64,000 nt of DNA from Bacillus sp. SM2101 (GTDB lineage Bacteria > Bacillota > Bacilli > Bacillales > SM2101): assembly GCF_018588585.1 (NCBI RefSeq), contig NZ_JAEUFG010000007.1:1-64000 (forward strand), written 5' to 3'. The notes under the pieces were generated by a model. It was not told where the DNA came from. It made no database searches and saw nothing but the letters and a program-made list of their open reading frames with translations. A program made the position numbers and the translations under genes. Positions 46,126 through 53,345 of the stretch are shown piece by piece. The first letter of the stretch is position 1, and each line of letters opens with the position of its first letter.

Positions 46126-46206
46126 GTCGTTTTTGTTAAAAGACAGCATTGAAATGACGAGAGCAGCAAACGCTACAGCGAACATCAACGCTTCAAATAC
46201 CGTCAT
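46117..46206 (-). CDS. Putative holin-like type I toxin peptide
   Basis: 29 residues: MTVFEALMFAVAFAALVISM then LSFNKNDKK. It has a short start, a single membrane helix and a charged tail, the pattern of the Hol_Tox (PF16935) peptides of Firmicutes, relatives of TxpA/BsrG/Fst type I toxins. AAAGGGGGGTGAAGCAT is a very strong ribosome site. An extended -10 TGATATAAT lies at 46273..46281. The mRNA 3' part overlaps a predicted convergent antisense RNA. The expected action is membrane insertion and depolarisation when the RNA antitoxin fails. The 66-codon frame antisense to the RNA region is not a gene. Confidence 0.85.
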   Translation of the reverse strand: MTVFEALMFAVAFAALVISMLSFNKNDKK

Positions 46207-46272
46207 ATGCTTCACCCCCCTTTCAATGGGAATGAAGCCGACCACCCTTTAGAAATTCGTTATTGTATGCCT

Positions 46273-46281
46273 ATTATATCA
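46273..46281 (-). promoter_or_regulatory. Extended -10 promoter of the toxin gene
   Basis: TGATATAAT on the minus strand, about 70 bases before the toxin ATG; the -35 is weak. Confidence 0.55.
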
Positions 46282-46539
46282 CGATTACCTAATAATCCCC
46301 TAATTTAGTACAACCTCCAATTAATCCAACCCCTACCATATTATATGTAATCATACAAAAATACGTATGGAGTGATGTACAAGCATAAAAAAAATGTGCA
46401 AAGAACCGTCTAAAATCACCCATAACAAAATATTTCAGTTTTATACGTAACCTATTTACACCCTATTTAGTATACATCTCTATACATAAATAAAACACAT
46501 CCATATAATAAATTATCACTTAGTTTAGGAGTTGAGGAT

Positions 46540-47922
46540 GTGTGTAAAACACGATGTGGATGTAATCAAGCTGTTAGGCAAACCCTCGTTGATATGAATC
46601 AATTTGTATTACATCCAAATACTGCAAGTAGTATTGCTCAAAATATCCCCATTACACCAGATTTTTTGACATTAGCACAACTATCACTTGAACATCTTAT
46701 GCCAGGGGATTTTGTTTTATTGAATGCCACTGTAGGGTCTGAGGTACTCAGTGATTCTCCAGAATTATTATATAGCATCTATCGTAACACAATTAGTCCA
46801 TCAAACCTCATCTTTAGCACGAAAACAGAATTAGAAGGAAGTATTCCTAATTTTAGTAATGAATTCAGTATAGATACATTTAGACATGTAGATATGAATC
46901 CAACCTTAGGGAAAGTAAAATACATCCTAACAGTTGAGTGTGTTGATTTTAATGCTATGGCTCAAGTAGTAGGACCTCTCACTTTCGTTATACAACAAAT
47001 CAGAAAACCTCAGTCAGGAAAGTGTATGTGTGACAAAACTGTTGCTCAAAAATTAATAGATATGAATCAATTTGTATTACATCCAAATACAATAGAAGCT
47101 TCGTCTGAAGATATACCATTATCACCAAATTTCTTGACGTTAGCAGAACTATCATTGGATAACATCATGCTCAAGGATCATGTTTTATTAGAGGCTACTG
47201 TTGGCACAGAAGCTTTAGCAAATGTATCTGAAATAATTTATAAAATATATCGGAATTCAGTAAGCCCAGCCAATCTAATTTTTAGTGCGAAAACAGAATT
47301 AGTAGCAGGTATTGATTTCAATATTGATAGCTTAACTCATGTTGATTTAAATCCACCTTTAGGAAAGGTTAAATATATACTTACAGTGGAAGGCCTTGCT
47401 CAAAATGCAATGGCCAGGGTAATAGGTCCAACTACATTTGTTATCCAACAAATTAGCAAAGATCAAATTGGAAAAAGTAGTTGCAGCATTCCTGCTAAAA
47501 CAAAACTAATAGATGTACATCAATATGTATTAAACCCAAATACTTCAGCAAGTATTATGAAAAATATCCCTATATCACCACAGTTTTTGACACTAGTAGT
47601 ATTAATTGTAGATAAAGTGATGATGGAAGAGAAGATTATATTAAATGCGACGATTGGCTCTGAAGTACAGGACGATTCACCTGAATTAATATATAAGATA
47701 TATAGAAATACGGTAAACCCAACCAATCTAATTTTTAGTGCAAAAACCGAATTGGAAAATGAAGTAAACGATTTTAGCATTGATAGCTTTACACACGTTG
47801 ATTTGAAACCAACTTTAGGTAAGGTGAAGTATATATTAACCGTAGAAAATACTGATATTAACTCGATAGGATCAATAATTGGACCCATAACTTTTACATC
47901 TAAAAAAATCATTTCTAGTTAG
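46540..47922 (+). CDS. Triplicated exosporium-like repeat protein
   Basis: 460 residues built of three repeats of about 150 residues. Each has a Cys-containing start (CKTRCGCNQ; CMCDKT; SSCSIPAKT), then MNQFVLHPNT, FLTLAQLSLEH, LLNATVGSEVLSDSPELLY, IYRNTISPSNLIFSTKTELE, TFRHVDMNPTLGKVKYILTV and VVGPLTFVIQQI. The last blocks (IFxIYRN, VGPxTF) resemble C-terminal domains of exosporium and spore-surface proteins of Bacillus as I remember them, which form beta-jelly-roll-like units. There is no signal peptide, as is normal for proteins assembled on spores from the mother cell. GTG start behind AGGAG. Cysteines at each repeat start could cross-link. A function on the spore is an inference. Confidence 0.6.
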   Translation: MCKTRCGCNQAVRQTLVDMNQFVLHPNTASSIAQNIPITPDFLTLAQLSLEHLMPGDFVLLNATVGSEVLSDSPELLYSIYRNTISPSNLIFSTKTELEGSIPNFSNEFSIDTFRHVDMNPTLGKVKYILTVECVDFNAMAQVVGPLTFVIQQIRKPQSGKCMCDKTVAQKLIDMNQFVLHPNTIEASSEDIPLSPNFLTLAELSLDNIMLKDHVLLEATVGTEALANVSEIIYKIYRNSVSPANLIFSAKTELVAGIDFNIDSLTHVDLNPPLGKVKYILTVEGLAQNAMARVIGPTTFVIQQISKDQIGKSSCSIPAKTKLIDVHQYVLNPNTSASIMKNIPISPQFLTLVVLIVDKVMMEEKIILNATIGSEVQDDSPELIYKIYRNTVNPTNLIFSAKTELENEVNDFSIDSFTHVDLKPTLGKVKYILTVENTDINSIGSIIGPITFTSKKIISS

Positions 47923-47948
47923 ACAGCATAGTTCCACTTAAAGTATTG

Positions 47949-47994
47949 AATGTTAAAAGCCAATCTATTCATGAATAGATCAGCTTTTAACATT
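47949..47994. terminator. Bidirectional hairpin between convergent genes
   Basis: AATGTTAAAAGC with GCTTTTAACATT plus inner ATCTATTC with GAATAGAT give a long interrupted stem between the repeat protein and the cyd operon. Confidence 0.6.
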
Positions 47995-48007
47995 TAAATA
48001 TTCTAGG

Positions 48008-48109
48008 TTATTTTTTAATCAAATCATCCTTAGGTGCCACCCAAAAAGCGAAAATTAATGATGTAATAACGATTAATATAGGTGCATAGAAAATAATAAA
48101 GCTATTCAT
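48008..48109 (-). CDS. cydS: Cytochrome bd oxidase small subunit CydS
   Basis: 33 residues: MNSFIIFYAPILIVITSLIF then AFWVAPKDDLIKK. A single membrane helix of this length and start (M-x-x-F-I-I-x-Y-A-P) is the form of CydS known from the Geobacillus bd oxidase, where it covers the heme b595 side of CydA. AAGGAGG precedes the ATG by seven bases and begins right at the cydB stop codon, so it is the third gene of the operon. It is too short for most gene finders. Confidence is high from context and motif. Confidence 0.85.
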   Translation of the reverse strand: MNSFIIFYAPILIVITSLIFAFWVAPKDDLIKK

Positions 48110-48121
48110 TCATCATCCTCC

Positions 48122-49147
48122 TTACACATGATTGTTTCCCTTACCTTGGACGTACTCCTTATTAAATAGAAATAACTTCAGCAAAAGGTAGAGAGAAGGA
48201 ATGAGTAATCCTAGTCCAGCAACAAACGCAATAATTAAAGCAATCGCCATCGTATCATTTGTAAAGCTATCGTACATTGTAAGATAGGGATACATTAAAT
48301 AAGGATAATGCGATACGCCATACCCCAAAAAAGCTAGAAAAAATTGGCCTACTAACAATCCAAATGCTAATCCAAATGCTTTTCGTTTCCATAGTAAAAT
48401 CACAGTACCAATAAATAAGAAAAATGACAAACCAAATATCCACCATAAATCTAATAAATTCTCAAAGTGAATTGAGTTATGTGATCGCAATTCAATAATA
48501 ATCCCTGAGGCTGTAACAATGGTTGGTAATGCAGAAACGAGAGCATATCTTCTGAACAATTCTGTTGCTTTATGATCTTGTGCATAATAAGCATACCATG
48601 TTAAAAAAACAGCAGATATATATAGAACAGCGGACAAACTAAGAATGACAATACTCCACGTCAAGGGGCTTGTGAACAAGTCAACATAATTTAGTATTGG
48701 ACCAGATGACTTCATTGTAACAAAGCCACCCTCGGAAATGGTTAAAACGATAGACAATGAAGCAGGTATAAATAATCCTGTCAGACCGTACAACATCGTA
48801 TACGTATTTTTTTGACCCTTACCATAAGTTGCAAAAGCGTAATAAGATCCTCTTATGGCTATAAGTATAATCGCTAAACTAACTGGAATTAGTAATGTTG
48901 TGCCATAATAAAATGCAGTTTTTGGAAAAAAGCCAATCATGCCTACGAAGAAAAAAACGAGAAAAACGTTTGTAACTTCCCAAACTGGTGACAAATAACG
49001 TTGAATGAGCTTCGTTAAAATATGCTGCTTACGTGTAAGTGTGCTATACGCATTAAAAAAACCAGCACCAAAATCAATAGAAGCCACAATTACATAGCCA
49101 AAGAGAAAGAGCCATAATACTGATATACCAATTACTTGAAGAGTCAT
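48122..49147 (-). CDS. cydB: Cytochrome bd ubiquinol oxidase subunit II
   Basis: 341 residues with about nine membrane segments. The family start is visible (SVLWLFLFGYVIVASIDFGA, with the DFG motif). SPVWEVTNVFLVFFFVGMIG holds the W-E-x-x-N conserved patch, and TWYAYYAQDHKATELFRRYA is a typical middle loop. It forms the heterodimer with CydA that reduces oxygen to water with menaquinol at high oxygen affinity. The ATG overlaps the cydA stop by four bases. It is shorter and more diverged than E. coli CydB, as in the Bacillus CydAB/YthAB group. Confidence 0.9.
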   Translation of the reverse strand: MTLQVIGISVLWLFLFGYVIVASIDFGAGFFNAYSTLTRKQHILTKLIQRYLSPVWEVTNVFLVFFFVGMIGFFPKTAFYYGTTLLIPVSLAIILIAIRGSYYAFATYGKGQKNTYTMLYGLTGLFIPASLSIVLTISEGGFVTMKSSGPILNYVDLFTSPLTWSIVILSLSAVLYISAVFLTWYAYYAQDHKATELFRRYALVSALPTIVTASGIIIELRSHNSIHFENLLDLWWIFGLSFFLFIGTVILLWKRKAFGLAFGLLVGQFFLAFLGYGVSHYPYLMYPYLTMYDSFTNDTMAIALIIAFVAGLGLLIPSLYLLLKLFLFNKEYVQGKGNNHV

Positions 49148-50490
49148 ACTGAGCCACCTGCTTTCTCAAGTGCTCGATCTGACAATTCTTGTTCAACTGT
49201 ATTTTTTCTAAACATTTGTGAAAGAACGATGATACTACTTATTGTTAAAACTACATATAATCCTGAAAATGCATATAGCATTTTATCAACATGTTGAGTT
49301 GTAGTTGCAGCATCGTTTGTTCGCAAAAGTTGATATAGTATCCACGGCTGTCGACCAACTTCTGTAAACCACCAACCTACCTCGATAGCAATCATTGCTA
49401 AAGGTCCACCAAGTACCACCATCCAACGGAACCATTTCGTCAAAATAAAATTCCATTTCTTCCAAATGGCTAATAAGTAAACGCCTGATAAAATTGTTAA
49501 TAAAATTCCAATCGTAATCATTAAATCGAATAAATAATGAATATAAAGCGGTGGTATTTCATCTTCAGGAATTTGATCTAGCCCAATTACTTCAGCGCTT
49601 GGAAAACCAAAAGCTAATATACTGAGCGCATATGGTATGTTTAAGCTATACTTCACTTCCTCTTCACTTAAAACTCCGTATAAAACGAGTGGAGCTTCAC
49701 TTTTTGTGTCAAAATGCCATTCAGCTGCCGCTAACTTTTCAGGTTGATATTCTGCTAGATACTTCCCAGAGAAATCACCAATTATAGCGGAAGCAAGTGA
49801 AAAAACTAGACCAAGTTTCATAGTTAAAAACAACGCCTTTTTATGATATTCATGCTTTGATCCTTTAAGCATGCGAAAAGCAGCAATTGATGCTAAGACA
49901 AATGCTGAAGTCATATAGGCAGTTGTCAACACATGTGCTACCTTCGTAGGCATTGCTGGGTTAAACATTGCTAATAAAGGCTGAATGTTGACAAGTTCCC
50001 CTTCTACAATGTCAAACCCTTGTGGAGCATTCATAAAGGCATTTACAATCGTTATAAAAATAGCTGAAAAGGATGCCCCAATAGCAACAGGTAATAACAA
50101 TAACAAATGCTTTCGCTGATTTTCAAAACGATCCCATGTGTATAAATAAATGCCAAGAAATATCGCTTCAAAGAAAAAGGCGAATGTTTCCATAAATAAT
50201 GGTAACGCAATGACATTACCTGCAAGCTCCATAAAGTTTGGCCATAAAAGTGAGAGTTGTAAACCAATTGCAGTCCCTGTAACTACACCAACCGCAACTG
50301 TTATAATAAAGCCACGTGTCCACCTTCTTGCTAAAAGGATGTAGTGTTCATCTTGCTTTTTAATTCCTACCCACTGTGCGATCATAATGATAAGTGGGAC
50401 ACCAACACCTATTGTTGCAAAAATAATATGTACGGATAGTGTTAACTCCGTCAAAATACGACTAAAAAAGACTGCCTCTTCATTTACCAT
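49144..50490 (-). CDS. cydA: Cytochrome bd ubiquinol oxidase subunit I
   Basis: 448 residues with nine membrane segments. The conserved heme ligand His21 sits in ELTLSVHIIFATIGVGVPLI, a second in MPTKVAHVLTTAYMTSAFVL, and the GRQPW motif in GWWFTEVGRQPW near residue 376. The Q-loop is short, as in Bacillus enzymes. It carries hemes b558, b595 and d and oxidises menaquinol. GGTAAGGAGGAGGC precedes the ATG. The operon order is small ORF - cydA - cydB - cydS. It could equally be called ythA by similarity to the second B. subtilis bd-type oxidase. Confidence 0.92.
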   Translation of the reverse strand: MVNEEAVFFSRILTELTLSVHIIFATIGVGVPLIIMIAQWVGIKKQDEHYILLARRWTRGFIITVAVGVVTGTAIGLQLSLLWPNFMELAGNVIALPLFMETFAFFFEAIFLGIYLYTWDRFENQRKHLLLLLPVAIGASFSAIFITIVNAFMNAPQGFDIVEGELVNIQPLLAMFNPAMPTKVAHVLTTAYMTSAFVLASIAAFRMLKGSKHEYHKKALFLTMKLGLVFSLASAIIGDFSGKYLAEYQPEKLAAAEWHFDTKSEAPLVLYGVLSEEEVKYSLNIPYALSILAFGFPSAEVIGLDQIPEDEIPPLYIHYLFDLMITIGILLTILSGVYLLAIWKKWNFILTKWFRWMVVLGGPLAMIAIEVGWWFTEVGRQPWILYQLLRTNDAATTTQHVDKMLYAFSGLYVVLTISSIIVLSQMFRKNTVEQELSDRALEKAGGSV

Positions 50491-50505
50491 GGAAAAGCCT
50501 CCTCC

Positions 50506-50601
50506 TTACCCTGAAAAAACACGTCCTAAAAAGGATAAACCTAAGATAAATGCAACTAGAAATGTTATTAAAGCTAATGTTTTCTCCTGTTTTTTATACA
50601 T
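50506..50601 (-). CDS. 31-residue membrane peptide in front of cydA
   Basis: ATG behind AAGGGGCGGTGTT. Product MYKKQEKTLALITFLVAFIL then GLSFLGRVFSG, a single membrane helix with a positive N-terminus. Its stop is 15 bases before the cydA start, with the cydA ribosome site in between, so it is the first gene of the cyd operon. Together with CydS it gives the operon two single-helix peptides. I do not know a named relative. It may be an assembly or accessory subunit. Confidence 0.6.
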   Translation of the reverse strand: MYKKQEKTLALITFLVAFILGLSFLGRVFSG

Positions 50602-50874
50602 AACACCGCCCCTTCAAGATCAGAATATCACAAAATAAACGCCTTTAACGGTGACAGTTAAGCGTCATTTTTGTGTTGTAATTATGAAGTATGAACGTTT
50701 ATTAATACCTGGATTGGAAATTGTTGTTGGTGGAAAAAAATAAAAAAAGGATAAACCTCACGACTCTTTCCCATTTATCAATTCTTGAAGATCTTATAAA
50801 TGAAAAATATAGTTTGGTGAAGTAAATCCTTTTAGTAGCAATGTTATATTATTGTATACATATTGTTAAATAAT
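50602..50874. other. Upstream region of the cyd operon
   Basis: A minus-strand TGATATTCT about 20 bases before the small ORF's ribosome site may be an extended -10. I see no full Rex site (TTGTGAA-N6-TTCACAA), only the half TTGTGA. No gene. Confidence 0.35.
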
Positions 50875-51315
50875 CTATGCTTTTTGCCATGAGTCAATCA
50901 TTTCTACCTGCGCAGCTTTTAGCATCGTGTATACAGGACAGCGAGATTCTACTTTATGTTGAAGCTCATTGATTCTTCCTTCGGGTTCAGTTGTTATGAT
51001 TCTCACATCTACCTTAACAGCTTCGAAATATGGACGGATATGTGGGGTACCCATAAATCCGCGTGGATCAAATTTTCCACTGATTTTTAGTTCCATATCT
51101 TTAAAATCAAAGTTCATTTCTCGTGCTACTACACGTGCGGTAACATTTTCGCAAGCTGCTAGCGCACCTAACACTGATTGAAGTGGATTTGGCCCTAAAT
51201 CTCTTCCACCCATTTGTTTACCTTCATCTAAGATAAATTCGTGTTTACCAGCTTTGTTCGTAATTGTTAGACCCTCTGAACGTGAGTTTACAATAATGTT
51301 TAATTTGTTTGTCAT
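50875..51315 (-). CDS. OsmC-family peroxiredoxin-like protein
   Basis: About 146 residues. GAGAGGAAGATAATAAA sets the ATG at 51315. The two redox cysteines of OsmC/Ohr proteins are present, in GALAACENVTARVV and ESRCPVYTMLKAA. GGRDLGPNPLQSVLGA is the usual turn before the first. The family reduces organic hydroperoxides or reacts with sulfane sulfur through a Cys pair. The gene lies 25 bases after the transporter gene at 51341 and is its operon partner. The shared CsoR/CstR-like operator suggests reactive sulfur, or metal, rather than peroxide as signal. Confidence 0.88.
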   Translation of the reverse strand: MTNKLNIIVNSRSEGLTITNKAGKHEFILDEGKQMGGRDLGPNPLQSVLGALAACENVTARVVAREMNFDFKDMELKISGKFDPRGFMGTPHIRPYFEAVKVDVRIITTEPEGRINELQHKVESRCPVYTMLKAAQVEMIDSWQKA

Positions 51316-51340
51316 TTTATTATCTTCCTCTCTAGATGTA

Positions 51341-52333
51341 CTATCCAATTGTTGTTCTTTGTGTCAATGTTCTTTGCTGTTGTTGATTAAACCAATACTT
51401 CTTCGCATATTTAATATAATAAACATGACCTTGTTGCTGAACAATAAAAGCTAACGTAACGATTAGTGCTGCATCAGCACCGAAAGATGTCGCTGCTAAA
51501 CCTATTGCAATTGAAAGGTTTCTTAGTGCTACCCCGTTCACTAAAGCAATCCCATCTGAACGATTTAAAAGCCTCTTCGCAATTACTGTACTAATAATAT
51601 AGTTTACTAGATAAAATAACACTAAAACGATAAGTGCAAATATGATTAACTGTGGCTTGCTAACAATCATTTCAGCCTTCATACTGATACTTACAAATAC
51701 CACATAAAGCATTGACCATATACTTAATGGTGTTATATTAGGTTTAATTTTCTGCTGAAATTGGTCCAAAGTATATTTTTTTAATATTACTTTGAACGTA
51801 ATATGTCCCAATAACATAGGTAAAAAAACAACTAATAATATGGTGCTGAAAATTTCAAACATATTAATATTAATAAATTCGCCAACCATTATTAATAAAT
51901 ATATCGGTGTTAACAACGAACCAAGTATTAAGCTGAAAACTGTTAATTTTATCGCAGCATGAACGTTCCCTTTTTGCATGGATGTCCATGAAATAGTCAT
52001 ACCACTCGTAGGTAATAGTGCCAATAACACTAAACCAGCAAACATATTAGGGTATTCATTTAATAACGTTTTACCTATTAATAGTGCAATTGCTGGAATG
52101 AATAAAAAGTTGATCATCATAGAATACAATAAAATTTTAGACCCCTTAAATGAGGATAATTCTTTCAACTTTAAACCAACCAACGATGTATAAATCATCA
52201 TAATTGTCGCATATAATATTGTTGGTTTTAAAAAGCTCGTATCAGTAGAAATGCCTATGATAAAACCAAGTACCAATGTTAATGGAATACTTAAATGTAG
52301 AAACCTTTGTGGAAAAGTATATATCATTCTCAT
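51341..52333 (-). CDS. SBF/ACR3-like secondary transporter
   Basis: 330 residues with about ten membrane segments, in the bile-acid:sodium symporter/arsenical-resistance-3 superfamily. Visible motifs are ALLPTSGMTISWTSMQKGN, with the unwound-helix Pro region of TM4, and VNGVALRNLSIAIGLAATSF in the matching TM9. A Cys corresponding to the ACR3 catalytic cysteine is not seen, so arsenite export is doubtful. GGAGGTGAGTTGTA lies before the ATG. It is the first gene of an operon with OsmC behind a CsoR/CstR-like inverted repeat. The substrate may be a sulfur oxyanion or thiol compound; this is inference from context only. Confidence 0.75.
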   Translation of the reverse strand: MRMIYTFPQRFLHLSIPLTLVLGFIIGISTDTSFLKPTILYATIMMIYTSLVGLKLKELSSFKGSKILLYSMMINFLFIPAIALLIGKTLLNEYPNMFAGLVLLALLPTSGMTISWTSMQKGNVHAAIKLTVFSLILGSLLTPIYLLIMVGEFININMFEIFSTILLVVFLPMLLGHITFKVILKKYTLDQFQQKIKPNITPLSIWSMLYVVFVSISMKAEMIVSKPQLIIFALIVLVLFYLVNYIISTVIAKRLLNRSDGIALVNGVALRNLSIAIGLAATSFGADAALIVTLAFIVQQQGHVYYIKYAKKYWFNQQQQRTLTQRTTIG

Positions 52334-52356
52334 TACAACTCACCTCCAATCATTCA

Positions 52357-52395
52357 TATACCCCGTATAGTATATAAAATACTATAAGGGGTATA
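52357..52395 (-). promoter_or_regulatory. CsoR/CstR-type inverted-repeat operator
   Basis: TATACCCCGTATAGTAT and ATACTATAAGGGGTATA form nearly perfect 17-base arms around the promoter of the transporter/OsmC operon (TATACT is a possible -10). An AT-flanked C4/G4 pair is typical of CsoR/RcnR-family targets, including the persulfide sensor CstR. No such regulator gene is in the window. Confidence 0.65.
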
Positions 52396-52554
52396 TATAG
52401 ATTTGTCAATTTATTAAAGAAAATCATACTACTATTGAAATAAGTATCGTTCAAATATCTAGAATAACTATGTATTATCCTACAAAAATTACGGGAAATA
52501 CATCCCCTTTAACACCATGCAAAAAGTATTCAATTTCTTAAAATTCTCTTAACG

Positions 52555-52652
52555 TTTTGTCGTTATTAGATCCAGTTGTACACTATCCTTTCATTCCTTT
52601 TGTATGCTTTATATTAATTGGTCTGCTTAATAAAGCAATTAAGAGGAAGTAA
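52555..52652 (+). pseudogene. Relic C-terminus of an ABC permease
   Basis: The frame LLDPVVHYPFIPFVCFILIG then LLNKAIKRK to a stop matches the end of the permease at 38910 (VLDPLVHYPAIFLISIILL, TIYRTIKRK). A hairpin of the same ACCAGCTA family follows. The rest of the transporter is gone. Confidence 0.72.
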
Positions 52653-52698
52653 ATAGCATAATGCCTACTACATGTGATAATTTCATATTTACACAAAT

Positions 52699-52732
52699 AA
52701 AACCAGCTAATATTTTAAAATTAGCTGGTTTT
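52699..52732. terminator. Bidirectional terminator between the permease relic and desR
   Basis: AAACCAGCTAA with TTAGCTGGTTT, flanked by A and T runs on both strands; loop TATTTTAAAA. Confidence 0.82.
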
Positions 52733-52745
52733 GCTTGACAATTAT

Positions 52746-53345
52746 TTACTTAAACCATCCTTTTTCTTTAAAATGAGTGATGGCTTCAATTCGATTTTTA
52801 ACTTCAAGCTTATCAAGTATCGTTGAAATGTAATTTCTTACTGTACTCGTTTTTATTTGGAGTTCATCTGCAATTTCTTTCGTATCTCTACCATCAGCAA
52901 CGAGTTCTAGCACTTCTTTTTCGCGATGAGTCAGAGGATGACCTTCATTATACATGTCGTCCATAAGTTCAGGTGCATAAATTCGCTTTCCAGCCATGAT
53001 ACTTCTAATTGAGTTTGCCAACTCCTCGCTTGGGCTGTCCTTTAATAGGTACCCTTTAACACCTGCCTTTAATGCTCTTTGGAAATAACCACTTCGTGCA
53101 AAGGTCGTTAAAATGATAACTTTACATGCCATTTCTTTCAGTTCCTCAGCTGCTTCTAGTCCGCTTTTTTCTGGCATTTCAATATCCATTATACAAACAT
53201 CTGGCTTGTGTCTTTGCACAAGTGATATTGCTTCAGCGCCGTTATTAGCTTTACCTACCACTTCCATATCTTCTTCTAAATTGAGAAGTGACCCTAATGC
53301 ACCCAGCATCATTCGTTGGTCTTCTGCAATAACTATTCGAATCAT
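52746..53345 (-). CDS. desR: Response regulator DesR
   Basis: 199 residues. The receiver domain (1-120) has the acidic pair in IAEDQRMMLGALGSLLNLEE, the phospho-acceptor Asp54 in VCIMDIEMPEKSGLEAA (same number as in B. subtilis DesR), Thr in IILTTFARSGYFQRALKAG and Lys in GYLLKDSPSEEL. The LuxR/NarL-type HTH (about 137-195) includes LTHREKEVLELVADGRDTKE. The whole sequence follows DesR as I remember it. DesR activates the fatty-acid desaturase gene des when membranes become rigid. No desaturase gene is in this window. Overlaps desK by four bases. Confidence 0.88.
   Translation of the reverse strand: MIRIVIAEDQRMMLGALGSLLNLEEDMEVVGKANNGAEAISLVQRHKPDVCIMDIEMPEKSGLEAAEELKEMACKVIILTTFARSGYFQRALKAGVKGYLLKDSPSEELANSIRSIMAGKRIYAPELMDDMYNEGHPLTHREKEVLELVADGRDTKEIADELQIKTSTVRNYISTILDKLEVKNRIEAITHFKEKGWFK

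Larger units (their letters stand above)
45976..46126 (+). ncRNA. Predicted antisense antitoxin RNA of a type I toxin
   Basis: From the promoter at 45941 to the hairpin/T-run ending at 46125 gives an RNA of about 150 nt with no reading frame. It would be fully complementary to the 3' part of the toxin mRNA, including the end of the toxin ORF. This is the arrangement of RatA/TxpA and SR4/BsrG-type modules. Transcript ends are inferred, not observed. Confidence 0.55.

Noticed and set aside
45969-46169. 66-codon minus-strand frame over the toxin 3' region
   Set aside because: It has no ribosome site and lies over two terminators and the antisense RNA; the real gene here is the 29-codon toxin in another frame.
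50602-50700. Rex-type redox operator before the cyd operon
   Set aside because: Only a half site (TTGTGA) is present, without the matching inverted half.
51341-52333. Arsenite exporter ACR3
   Set aside because: No catalytic cysteine seen in the expected helix and no arsR or arsC neighbour; only the fold family is claimed.
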